A stretch of 15,339 bases of DNA from Thermohalobaculum sp039178805 (GTDB lineage: Bacteria > Pseudomonadota > Alphaproteobacteria > Rhodobacterales > Rhodobacteraceae). Positions 1 to 7,344 of this stretch are shown here, one piece after another (within the stretch, counting starts at the first letter, position 1; every line of letters begins with the position of its first letter). The stretch is taken from contig JBCDFC010000109.1 in assembly GCA_039178805.1 (NCBI GenBank), positions 1 to 15,339 of the forward strand, given 5' to 3'. Under the pieces are notes generated by a model. That model was not told the DNA's origin. It ran no database searches and saw only the letters and a program-made list of their open reading frames with translations. Position numbers and translations under genes: made by a program.

Positions 1-303
1 CGCAGACTTTTGAGACGGAATCCAAGGCGTGAGGTGTAGCATCGCTGACGGATGCCGTATCCGTCTGTCGCCAAACAAAAAGCGGTGTTTCACCTCACCC
101 CTGAATCCACCCAGGCTTGCTGCACATGTACGGTCGACCGAAACGAAAGTGCATTCCAACCGCACGGAGTTTCGGCTTCGGTTCGCAGCTGATCCCACAG
201 CTCCCAGATCGATGCGTAGGGGCAGCGAATGGCCGGAAGCGGGAGCGGGCCAGCAGCATCGGGAACCTTGACGAGCGTCAAGAGTGGGCTGAGGGCATCG
301 GCT
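1..303. other. Left-edge segment without a supported gene
   Basis: Short open frames exist here on both strands, but none has a recognisable motif, a ribosome binding site or a family resemblance. The first 100 bases carry nested inverted repeats. An outer pair GTGAGGTG/CACCTCAC lies at 29-36 and 91-98, an inner pair GACGGAT/ATCCGTC at 47-53 and 59-65, and a short pair AAACA/TGTTT at 73-77 and 86-90. They could fold as a three-way junction. A gene beginning left of the window might end here, but nothing shows it. Confidence 0.4.
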
Positions 304-1719
304 TCATAGCGCAGCGACCCTTGCCCAGAAGCCAGACTTTCGGGCGTGCTGAGCCTTTAACCCGTCCAGGTAGGTGGCATGGGAGCTAAGGGCTGGTGGG
401 CGGTCTGGATCGGTCTCGGCAGCCGATGCGATTGCACCGAGGGTTGCAAGGTAGCGGGCAGCGTGGCCGTAGGCCTTGGAGCGCGCGCGGGCGAGAATGC
501 TGTCAAGGAGCTTGCGGTAGAGAATGGTTGCGGCGACGGGATGGTCCTGTCTCAACGTATCGGCCATCTCCGGCAGGACATGCCAATCGCTACCGTCCCA
601 GCGATCTTCGTGCGCGGCAACAAGAGCAGCGGCCTGATCGAGTCTGGGCCATTCCATGAAGAACATCAGTGCAGCCATCCTATTGGAGTGATTGCGGGCG
701 ATCCGCATAGCGCAGTCCTCTGCCTCGATGTCCTCAAAATCAGGGAGCCCCCGCAAATGCGCGCGCAGAAGTTCTGCTGACAGGGTAGCGGTGAAGCCCT
801 TCCGGAGCAGATCCGCTGCCTCGGAGCGGCGATCCAAGTGCCGCAAGATTTCGGCCTCCAGCACAAGCTGGCGCGGGTTCGCCATCGGGCGCATCGCCGT
901 ATTGTCGTCCTGCCGTATCCAGGTGAGCGCGTCCTCTGGGCGCCCGGCTTCCAAAAGCGTTTTGGCAAGCGCGATCGGTTCCCGAAGGCGCGCGGGTTTT
1001 TCGGTCTCAAGAGCAATCAGCAGATCGAGATCGCCCCGGGCTTCTGCGAGAGTTTGGCGAACATCGCGCCATTGCGAGGTCATGGAGTAATACCAGCGCT
1101 CGGTTCCTCGCGCACCGTCTTCTGCAGTGCGAGTCTCGATCCGTGCGATCAAATCCGCGTCCCAGTCTTGCAGAACGGTCTTCGGCAGATGGATGGCGAC
1201 GTTTTCGGCGATGTCGGTCAGATAGCCGTGGGTTGTCTCACCGAGTGACGCCATGATTTTGTCCGGCAGCAGCGACAACTCCGCGGTGTCCAAGCCCGCG
1301 GCCGCCTTGCCGATCATCTCGATCGCCTGATGGTAGACGTCTTGGACGTCGCCATGCGAGTCATCCACACGTTCGAACACGGCCTCATGGGTCGCAACAA
1401 AGCGGAGCAGTCGGTCAGTAGCGAGGGCGGGCGCCGGTTCGATCAGTTCCGCCTCGATCACATCGATCAGGCTTTGCAGATCGTCGCGGAAGGCGCGGGC
1501 TTTCTCCCACTCGATAAAGCTCTTGGCCCGTTCGAGCCCGGCAAGGCGTCGGTCGACAACCTTCGCGACAGCCAACGGTCCGGCTTGCCCGGCCAGCGCG
1601 GCGGAGACCCGCCGTCTAAGTCCGGCATTGCGCTCAGTCTCTTCGAGCACGAGGCGCGCCAGCTTCTCGGCGCCTAGTTTCACGAGGTTCGCGGCGGTTA
1701 TCTCAGTTTTGCGGGCCAT
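304..1719 (-). CDS. DUF6880-like conserved hypothetical protein
   Basis: This 471-residue protein looks like the DUF6880 proteins common in alphaproteobacteria, whose biochemical role is not known to me. It is soluble, without signal peptide or membrane segment. The N-terminal 60 residues are helical and charged, and the centre and C-terminal half consist of successive amphipathic helices resembling TPR-like pairs (for example around residues 250-350). The C-terminus ends with an RKSGFWARV motif, which I associate with the family. The start at 1719 is supported by an AGGGGG ribosome binding site just upstream. It is transcribed away from the P450 operon, with about 280 bases between them, and has no visible operon partner in the window. 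A scaffold or protein-interaction role would fit the helical repeats but is only inference. Confidence 0.7.
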   Translation of the reverse strand: MARKTEITAANLVKLGAEKLARLVLEETERNAGLRRRVSAALAGQAGPLAVAKVVDRRLAGLERAKSFIEWEKARAFRDDLQSLIDVIEAELIEPAPALATDRLLRFVATHEAVFERVDDSHGDVQDVYHQAIEMIGKAAAGLDTAELSLLPDKIMASLGETTHGYLTDIAENVAIHLPKTVLQDWDADLIARIETRTAEDGARGTERWYYSMTSQWRDVRQTLAEARGDLDLLIALETEKPARLREPIALAKTLLEAGRPEDALTWIRQDDNTAMRPMANPRQLVLEAEILRHLDRRSEAADLLRKGFTATLSAELLRAHLRGLPDFEDIEAEDCAMRIARNHSNRMAALMFFMEWPRLDQAAALVAAHEDRWDGSDWHVLPEMADTLRQDHPVAATILYRKLLDSILARARSKAYGHAARYLATLGAIASAAETDPDRPPALSSHATYLDGLKAQHARKSGFWARVAAL

Positions 1720-2000
1720 GTGTCCCCCTGCATCCGGTCAGAAGTTATCAGCGGGTCGACAATTGGCCAGACCGGGGGACGTCCGTGGTACCGGAAGTGC
1801 CGACCGAGCGGGCGTGACAGTAGGTTGATCAGGATACGATCTGCCCGTGTCAGGCGCAGGGTGGCTGGCAAGTTGAGCGTGCCGCAGCCTCCAGCACCAC
1901 TTGATCGCGAACGTCTCCAAGGGGTCGGGCGCTCGTGGCAAAGCGGCATCGGAAACTCGAACGCGTTGCCAACTGGTCGCGTTCGCGGGATGCCTAGTCG
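1720..2000. promoter_or_regulatory. Divergent intergenic region between the DUF6880 gene and the P450 operon
   Basis: About 280 bases separate the two divergent genes, so promoters for both should lie here, but I cannot pick out convincing -35/-10 pairs. Part of it (about 1803-1926), read on the minus strand, resembles the N-terminal region of an integrase-type transposase in two frames, so some of the spacer may be decayed mobile-element DNA. Confidence 0.4.
1803..1926 (-). pseudogene. Possible decayed transposase fragment
   Basis: On the minus strand one frame reads TLRLTRADRILINLLSR (about 1859-1809). This resembles the conserved RLTRADRxLWxxLSR stretch near the start of transposases with an integrase core. 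The neighbouring frame just upstream (about 1926-1860) reads LETFAIKW...LRHAQLA, loosely like the LxxLALRxQLAVL segment that precedes it in such proteins. A frameshift would be needed to join them, and no catalytic core or terminal inverted repeats were found. The resemblance is from memory and short, so it could be chance. Confidence 0.2.
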
Positions 2001-3215
2001 ATGGCGACGGTTCGCGTTCAACAGTCACCGAGCGAGCATAGCTTTGTGCAGGATCCCTATGCGGCCTATCGCGGGTTCCGTGAGCATGCCGTCTTCTTCT
2101 GGGACGATTACGGGATGCGGGTGTTCCCACGCTTCGCCGATGTGAATGCCATCTTTCGCGACCGCCGGTTCGGGCGCGAGATCCTGCATGTCGCAACGCG
2201 GGAGGAGCTCGGCTGGGACCCGGTTCCGCCGCATCTTGCGCCGTTCTTTGCCTTCGAGTCGCACTCGCTGCTCGAGAAGGAGCCGCCTGAGCACACCCGG
2301 CTGAGGGCGTTGATCAACCGAGCTTTCGTGACCAGCAACATCGAGACCCTGCGCCCGCGCGTGACCGCGCTTGCCCGCGCGCTCGCCTCGGGCCTGAAGG
2401 AAGGCGACGACCTGATCGAGGCTTACTGCACCCCTATTCCCGTAACCGTGATCGCGGAACTCCTGGGCGTGCCGGTCGAGATGAAGGCCCAGCTGCTCGA
2501 CTGGTCGCACCGGATGGTGGCCATGTACCAGGCGCGTCGGGATCGAGAGATCGAGGATGCCGCGGTCGCGGCCACGCAGGCCTTCTCGGCCTATATGCAG
2601 GACTTGATAATCGAGCGACGGCAGGTGCCGGGCCCCGACCTGCTGAGTGCCCTCGTCGCGGCCGAGGCCGCGGGCGACCGCCTCACGATGGACGAGGTCG
2701 TGGCCACGGCGATCCTGCTCCTGAACGCGGGCCATGAAGCCACCGTCCACGCGCTTGGTAATGCGATCTGGACGCTCGCGCACCATCGGGTGGCAATCGA
2801 TCCGGAGAACGCGTCAAGGCTGGTCGAGGAGCTCCTCCGCTTCGAGCCGCCGCTCCATATGTTCACGCGGTACGTTCTCGAGGATCTCGAATGGGGAGGC
2901 GTCGCGCTGAAAAAGGGTGAGCAGATCGGTCTCCTGATCGGGTCGGCCAACCGCGATGAGCGCGTCAATCGAGACCCGGATGTGTTCGATCCTTCGAGAT
3001 CGAACCCGCGCCATGTCTCGCTGAGCGCCGGGCTGCACTTTTGCGTCGGTGCGTCTCTTGCACGGCTCGAGATGCAAGTAGCCCTGACGACGCTGTTCGA
3101 CGTGCTCGGATCCGATCTGCAGGTCGCTGCGGGCCCATTCCGGAACACGTATCACTTCAGAGGGCTGAGCGAGCTGCGGCTCTCGCGGATCCCGCGCCGA
3201 AGGGCGATAGCATGA
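2001..3215 (+). CDS. Cytochrome P450 monooxygenase
   Basis: This is a soluble bacterial class I-type P450 of 404 residues, the normal length. The I-helix oxygen-activation motif AGHEAT is at residues 243-248, the K-helix ExxR at Glu277-Arg280, and the haem-binding loop LSAGLHFCVG at 341-350 with Cys348 as thiolate ligand. The loop departs from the consensus FGxGxHxCxG at its first two positions (Leu-Ser instead of Phe-Gly). The EPPEHTRLR segment at 94-102 matches the conserved C-helix region. The ATG at 2001 gives a typical short N-terminus, although its ribosome binding site is weak. The stop codon overlaps the start of psuK (ATGA), so it is the first gene of a translationally coupled psuK-psuG operon. 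No ferredoxin or ferredoxin reductase is present in the window, so electrons must come from elsewhere. The substrate is unknown; a modified nucleoside is suggested only by context. Confidence 0.95.
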   Translation: MATVRVQQSPSEHSFVQDPYAAYRGFREHAVFFWDDYGMRVFPRFADVNAIFRDRRFGREILHVATREELGWDPVPPHLAPFFAFESHSLLEKEPPEHTRLRALINRAFVTSNIETLRPRVTALARALASGLKEGDDLIEAYCTPIPVTVIAELLGVPVEMKAQLLDWSHRMVAMYQARRDREIEDAAVAATQAFSAYMQDLIIERRQVPGPDLLSALVAAEAAGDRLTMDEVVATAILLLNAGHEATVHALGNAIWTLAHHRVAIDPENASRLVEELLRFEPPLHMFTRYVLEDLEWGGVALKKGEQIGLLIGSANRDERVNRDPDVFDPSRSNPRHVSLSAGLHFCVGASLARLEMQVALTTLFDVLGSDLQVAAGPFRNTYHFRGLSELRLSRIPRRRAIA

Positions 3216-4093
3216 TCGCGCACAGTAGAGCGATCCTCTGTGTTGGCGCTGCACACTGGGACGTCATCGGCCATGTCGCCGGCGCCGTGCAGATCGGCGA
3301 TGACCTTCCGGGCCGGATCGAGCACCGTCCTGGCGGTGTGGCGCTGAACGTGGCGCTCGGCCTCGCGAAGCAAGGGTGTGCGGTGCGCTTGTCCTCGGTC
3401 GTTGGCGATGACGAGGCCGGCTCTTCGCTGATCAGTCATGCTAAGGCGGCCGGCATCGACTGTACCGATGTCGTTCGCATCGAAGGCCTTGCCACCAGCC
3501 GATACCTCGCCATCGAGGACGGTGACGGCAGCATGATCGCCGCTGTCGCCGACACAACGCTCCTCGATGCGCAGGCCGAAGCGTTGCCCCGCCGATTGGG
3601 GCAGGCGATCCGAGGCTCGAGCGCGCTGTTCTTGGAGGCCAACCTGCCCGCATGCGTGATGTCCGAGCTCGCCGAGCGCGCCACCGAAGCTGGTGCTGAG
3701 ATCGTCGCCAATCCCGTCAGCCCGGCGAAAGCGCTGCGCCTGAGGGGGCTCCTGGCGCGACGACACCGGCTCACAATCGTTGCAAACATCGAAGAGGCGA
3801 GAGCTCTTCTCAGGGAGGACACGCGCAACTCGGAGGAAGCGGCTACGGGCTTGCGCGACGCCGGGGCGCGCGTGGCGCTTGTCTCCGACGGTCCTCGTGC
3901 CGTTGCCCTCGCCACCGAGAACGGCGAGGTTGCTTTGGTGCCAGAACCGCTGACAGAACGCTTTTCGGTCACAGGCGCCGGGGACGCGCTTCTTTCCGCG
4001 TTCCTCGCATGCCCCGAGCGGCACACCGCGCCGAAGAACGCTTTGGAGAAGGCGCTGCTGGCGGCGCGAGATCACATGACGATGCAGCGATGA
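3212..4093 (+). CDS. psuK: Pseudouridine kinase, PfkB family
   Basis: PsuK phosphorylates pseudouridine at the 5'-OH using ATP, the first step of pseudouridine breakdown in the cytoplasm. The 293-residue protein has the PfkB fold signatures: an N-terminal VGAAHWDVIG strand-turn (residues 11-20), the substrate-binding GGVALNVA box (41-48) and the C-terminal VTGAGDAL motif (253-260) with catalytic-base Asp258. The reading frame stays open upstream to 3041 inside the P450 gene, but the start at 3212 is chosen because it overlaps the P450 stop as ATGA and puts the first beta-strand at the usual distance from the N-terminus. Its own stop overlaps the psuG start in the same way. PfkB kinases vary in sugar specificity; assignment to pseudouridine rests mainly on the coupling to psuG. 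Confidence 0.88.
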   Translation: MIAHSRAILCVGAAHWDVIGHVAGAVQIGDDLPGRIEHRPGGVALNVALGLAKQGCAVRLSSVVGDDEAGSSLISHAKAAGIDCTDVVRIEGLATSRYLAIEDGDGSMIAAVADTTLLDAQAEALPRRLGQAIRGSSALFLEANLPACVMSELAERATEAGAEIVANPVSPAKALRLRGLLARRHRLTIVANIEEARALLREDTRNSEEAATGLRDAGARVALVSDGPRAVALATENGEVALVPEPLTERFSVTGAGDALLSAFLACPERHTAPKNALEKALLAARDHMTMQR

Positions 4094-5010
4094 CAGCGAC
4101 CGTGCCCCTCCGGCTCTCCAAACCAGTATCCGAGGCACTCTCCAACGGCGATCCGGTCGTCGCACTCGAGTCGACCATCATCACCCACGGGCTTCCGAGC
4201 CCACGAAACCTGGAAACAGCCCGCGCTGTCGAGGCGGTGGTCCGGGAGCATGGAGCCGTGCCGGCGACCATCGCCGTGATCGAGGGTGCCATCCAAATCG
4301 GCCTCGATGACGCCAGTCTTGCCGATCTTGCTGTAGCCGCGGGTGTGCGCAAGCTCTCTCGGGCGGATCTTGCAGCCGCGATCATTGACGGTGCGACGGG
4401 CTCGACTACAGTTGCGGCAACGATGATCGCGGCCCGTCTCGCAGGGATCGAAACTTTCGCGACGGGCGGCATCGGCGGCGTCCATCGGGGAGCCGAACAC
4501 TCCTTCGACGTCTCGGCCGATCTCTACGAACTCGCCGAGACCCCGGTGACCGTGGTCGCCGCCGGCGCGAAAGCGATCCTCGATTTGCCCAAGACGCTCG
4601 AATTGCTGGAAACCCTCGGCGTGCCGGTGATCGGGTATCGGACGGACATGTTCCCTGCGTTCTGGTCACGCAGCAGCGGGCTCGCGGTTCCGATCCGGAT
4701 GGAAACCGCCGAGGCGATCGCCCTGTCGCACCGTCTGCGCCTGTCGATGGGTCTTGGTGGCGGTCAACTCATCGCAAATCCGATCCCGCAGCCAGCCGAG
4801 ATCTCTGCGGCCGAATTGACCCCCCATATCGAGAGAGCGATCAGCATGGCGGAGCAGCAGGGCGTTACAGGCAAGGAAGTCACACCGTTCCTGCTCGAGC
4901 GCGTCCTCGAACTGACCGACGGCCGCTCGCTCGAAGCCAACCTGGCCCTCATCAAGAATAACGCTGCCCTTGCCGCCGAGATCGCCACCCATCTCGCCAA
5001 AACCCGTTGA
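4090..5010 (+). CDS. psuG: Pseudouridine-5'-phosphate glycosidase
   Basis: PsuG (also called the indigoidine synthase A-like family) reversibly splits pseudouridine 5'-phosphate into uracil and ribose 5-phosphate, breaking a C-C glycosidic bond. The 306-residue protein is close to the roughly 310 residues of E. coli PsuG. The family blocks are intact: ALESTIITHGLPSPRN (25-40, Glu27), VRKLSRADL (86-94, Lys88), ATGGIGGVHRGAE (124-136, His131), AGAKAILDLPKTLE (158-171, Lys161), GGGQLIANPIP (223-233) and LIKNNAALAAEIA near the C-terminus. These Glu, Lys and His positions match residues regarded as active-site in the E. coli enzyme. The start at 4090 overlaps the psuK stop (ATGA); an upstream in-frame ATG at 4009 lies inside psuK and is unlikely. 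No nucleoside transporter gene lies nearby. Confidence 0.95.
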   Translation: MTATVPLRLSKPVSEALSNGDPVVALESTIITHGLPSPRNLETARAVEAVVREHGAVPATIAVIEGAIQIGLDDASLADLAVAAGVRKLSRADLAAAIIDGATGSTTVAATMIAARLAGIETFATGGIGGVHRGAEHSFDVSADLYELAETPVTVVAAGAKAILDLPKTLELLETLGVPVIGYRTDMFPAFWSRSSGLAVPIRMETAEAIALSHRLRLSMGLGGGQLIANPIPQPAEISAAELTPHIERAISMAEQQGVTGKEVTPFLLERVLELTDGRSLEANLALIKNNAALAAEIATHLAKTR

Positions 5011-5489
5011 GCTGAGCAATCGAGTGGATCGATGCACGGCGCACTGCACCACATCGCCGGCTCAACATTGCTGGGACCACGATACCGCGCGTTGTGGCGG
5101 CACCTATCCGCGATCTACACCCCTGCCTGCTGCTCACGCAGGATCGCGATGACCCTTCGGCGCGGCACTCTGACCTGTGGCGCGTGCGCACCTCTAAACC
5201 GCTGAAGTTCGATGTAAACGATTGGCAGGCCGCGCGTAGCTGGGGAGCGCTTCGTGAAGTTCAAACGATCTCTCTAGAGAGGGTTCGCGAGATGAAACAT
5301 CTCGAACAAAACGGGCAACATTTGTGAGCCGACGTGAGATCCGTTGCCGAGCGGATGTCCGTGCTCGAGTGTCCGACGGGTCGGCGGTCACGGCCAGACG
5401 AGTAGAAGGCGCGGATCGTGCTCGCCTATCAAGTGCCTCGAGGACGAGCGCTTCGCCTATCGGCCAGATCGCCGCCTGAACACGTCACT
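5011..5489. other. Intergenic region between convergent psuG and peroxidase genes
   Basis: About 480 bases without a supported gene. A 77-codon open frame at 5094-5327 on the plus strand has no motif, no ribosome binding site and no recognisable resemblance. The notable structures are a 12-base perfect palindrome and a 7-base-pair hairpin at 5270-5304, listed separately. No classic terminator with a T-tract was seen after psuG. Confidence 0.5.
5270..5304. repeat. Palindrome followed by a 7-bp hairpin
   Basis: CTCTCTAGAGAG at 5270-5281 is a perfect 12-base palindrome. Seven bases further, CGAGATG-AAA-CATCTCG at 5288-5304 forms a perfect 7-bp stem with a 3-base loop. The hairpin is followed by an A-rich run on the plus strand rather than T's. 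It could be a protein-binding site or part of a terminator for the minus-strand peroxidase transcript, whose stop lies about 190 bases away. The role is not established. Confidence 0.35.
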
Positions 5490-7052
5490 CTACTCTGGCA
5501 CCCAGTCCTGGCGGGTCATGCCGATAAACGTATCGCCTGCGCCTCCGGGTACGTTGCGGTCCACCAGTTCGCGCAAGGTCCCGGTCGCGCGTATGGCCCT
5601 CCAGCCGACCAGCGAGAATGTCGATGGTTTGAAGACGTGGCGTGAGAGCAGTGGGTTGGTCAGTGCTTGGCTGAACGCATCGAGCGCGACAAACAGCAGA
5701 ACGAGGTTTGGCAACGGGCTGTTGGGCACGCGGTCCTCACAGAATAGGCCCACGTGAAAGTCGACGTCCCGCGCCCGATTGTAGAACCCGGCGAGCATCG
5801 ATGTCACCTCCTCGTCCGACGAGATATCACTGAAGCGATCGGGCCGCGGTTGACCTAGATACTCGCAATAGGCGCTGAAGCTGGCGAGCTCGCACAAGCG
5901 ATCCTGTAGGATCGAGTCTCGCTCGATTTCCAAGAGCGGCGCAGCGGTGTTTCGAGGTCCTAGTTCGCCGGCGCGGGCCGCGCTGATATCGGCGAAGCCC
6001 TGAAGAAGGCCGGCGCGGATCAACAGATCGTTGTTCATGAACGTCTTCTGGACGGGCAGAGCCTCACCGTCCCAGGTCAGCTCGTCGGGGATGAGCGCAT
6101 GCCAGCGGTAGAGAAGGCTGAACTCCGTCGTGATCCAGTTCGGTTTGTTCCAAGGCGCGTCCCAGGCGACCGAGGGGTCGGCGCGCAGATGGAAGGGTAA
6201 TGGCGAGATGTGGTTGATGTAGTCCTCGACGACGATCTTGATGAAGAGGACGATGACGGTGTTGCGGGTCGTCTCGAACACTCGATCGTCGTCCCATTCA
6301 GCGTTGGCAGCCTCGATCGCGCCTGCGAGCCGGTTGTGCTCTCGCAGGAAAAGCGTGTTCATCATCGCCGTCTGCGGCACGGAGTTCGCGCGGTCTCCAC
6401 CGAAGGCAAATAGCTTGGCACGTCGCGCCTCCGTCGTCTTCTCGACGCCAAGCGGCGGGTCCAGATTTTCAAACTGCGGATCGACGGCTCCGTTCTTGTA
6501 GAGAAAGGGGGCGAACTCCTCGATGCCGATCATTTGGCTCTTAAGGCGACCCTTCCGACCTGGTGTGTTCGAGCATTCGCGCAGGGCCTGGGTCTGCTCG
6601 CGAGTGCGACCGTAAAGGGGGCAGAGATCGATCTCGTGGTTCGATGTGTTGCGCTTCAACCGATCATCGGGAGCGCCATCCTCTGGCACTAGGTTCTTCG
6701 ACTCAGTGCGAATGAAGCCGTCGGTCAAGTACTGGGCGAAGGCCGGGAAGAGGCATGTCGACTTCGGACATAGACGCTGGGTGTCATCGCTTCGAGCGAA
6801 GAGCGCCGTGAGCGCCTCGGGGTCGGGTTGGTCCGCGCGCGGGGCGGGTGGCAGGTGGCGGCCGGACCAGCGCCGGTCAGTAAGACCCGTCCACGAAGTG
6901 TAGGGCGCCTCAGTGCTAAGTGGATGCGGTCGCGCACGTGCGCGGTTGACGACGCGGTTGATCGCCCAGCGATTGATAAGGTTCCGGAGTGGAGGAATGG
7001 CTTCGACGATGGCAAAAAGGCGTTCTTGCACCCTGTATGAAAAGACGGGCAT
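5490..7052 (-). CDS. Cyclooxygenase-like haem peroxidase / fatty-acid dioxygenase family protein
   Basis: This 520-residue protein belongs to the animal-type haem peroxidase superfamily, on the cyclooxygenase (prostaglandin synthase)/fatty-acid dioxygenase branch. Visible blocks are AFAQYLTDGFIRT (104-116), NTSNHEIDLCPLYG (135-148), LFLREHNRLA (234-243), FSLLYRWHALIPDEL (311-325) and a C-terminal FKPSTF segment (474-479) that matches cyclooxygenase. Tyr315 and His318 align with the radical-forming Tyr385 and proximal haem ligand His388 of ovine COX-1. Gln107 aligns with Gln203, but Asp111 stands where the distal His207 would be. There is no signal peptide, and Met1 has a GGGGAG ribosome binding site 8 bases upstream. 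Likely activity is oxygenation of an unsaturated fatty acid or a peroxidase reaction; the substrate cannot be read. It is convergent with the psu operon and downstream of the lysR gene on the same strand. Confidence 0.85.
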   Translation of the reverse strand: MPVFSYRVQERLFAIVEAIPPLRNLINRWAINRVVNRARARPHPLSTEAPYTSWTGLTDRRWSGRHLPPAPRADQPDPEALTALFARSDDTQRLCPKSTCLFPAFAQYLTDGFIRTESKNLVPEDGAPDDRLKRNTSNHEIDLCPLYGRTREQTQALRECSNTPGRKGRLKSQMIGIEEFAPFLYKNGAVDPQFENLDPPLGVEKTTEARRAKLFAFGGDRANSVPQTAMMNTLFLREHNRLAGAIEAANAEWDDDRVFETTRNTVIVLFIKIVVEDYINHISPLPFHLRADPSVAWDAPWNKPNWITTEFSLLYRWHALIPDELTWDGEALPVQKTFMNNDLLIRAGLLQGFADISAARAGELGPRNTAAPLLEIERDSILQDRLCELASFSAYCEYLGQPRPDRFSDISSDEEVTSMLAGFYNRARDVDFHVGLFCEDRVPNSPLPNLVLLFVALDAFSQALTNPLLSRHVFKPSTFSLVGWRAIRATGTLRELVDRNVPGGAGDTFIGMTRQDWVPE

Positions 7053-7344
7053 GGCGGCGGCTCCCCGTTGATATGACGTTGGGGAAAGACTGCCTCAGCC
7101 GCCGTCGCGACGCCAGTGTCTCGTCAGATGCTTGATGTCGAGTGTTGCCAGGGCGAGCGAACGGTTGTGTGTGTCTATGCCAAGCGTGCAGGGGACGAGG
7201 CCCTGGCCGAGATCCAGGTGACGCTGAACCAGTGCCGAAGGGTTGCTGCTCCGCGCCGTAAGAACGCGCGCTCTCATCCCTTGGCGGTCCAGGCTGGGAG
7301 ACTTCGCTGGTGTTCCACCCCGCCTGGGTCTCAGGACGCCCAGT
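7053..7344. other. Spacer between lysR and the peroxidase gene
   Basis: This 292-base spacer lies between two minus-strand genes and should hold the peroxidase promoter. A GGGGAG ribosome binding site for the peroxidase lies at about 7061-7066 when read on the minus strand. Short open frames occur on both strands (for example 7095-7277, minus), but none has recognisable content. No clear terminator for lysR was found. Confidence 0.4.

Noticed and set aside
29..98. tRNA-like reading of the left-edge repeats
   Set aside because: A stem resembling an acceptor arm exists, but there is no T-loop consensus, no anticodon arm of proper size and two extra bases before the acceptor strand, so it is not a tRNA.
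29..98. Hammerhead ribozyme-like three-way junction
   Set aside because: The conserved core (CUGANGA and GAAA) is missing at the expected places on either strand.
2025..2786. 253-codon open frame on the minus strand opposite the P450 gene
   Set aside because: It is the antisense shadow of a strongly supported P450 in GC-rich DNA and has no recognisable domain.
3152..4165. 337-codon open frame on the minus strand opposite psuK
   Set aside because: It mirrors the psuK coding frame, shows Arg/Ala/Ser-rich low-information composition and overlaps three real genes.
7095..7277. 60-codon minus-strand frame between lysR and the peroxidase gene
   Set aside because: No ribosome binding site, no known motif and no resemblance to a family I can name; it may be chance.
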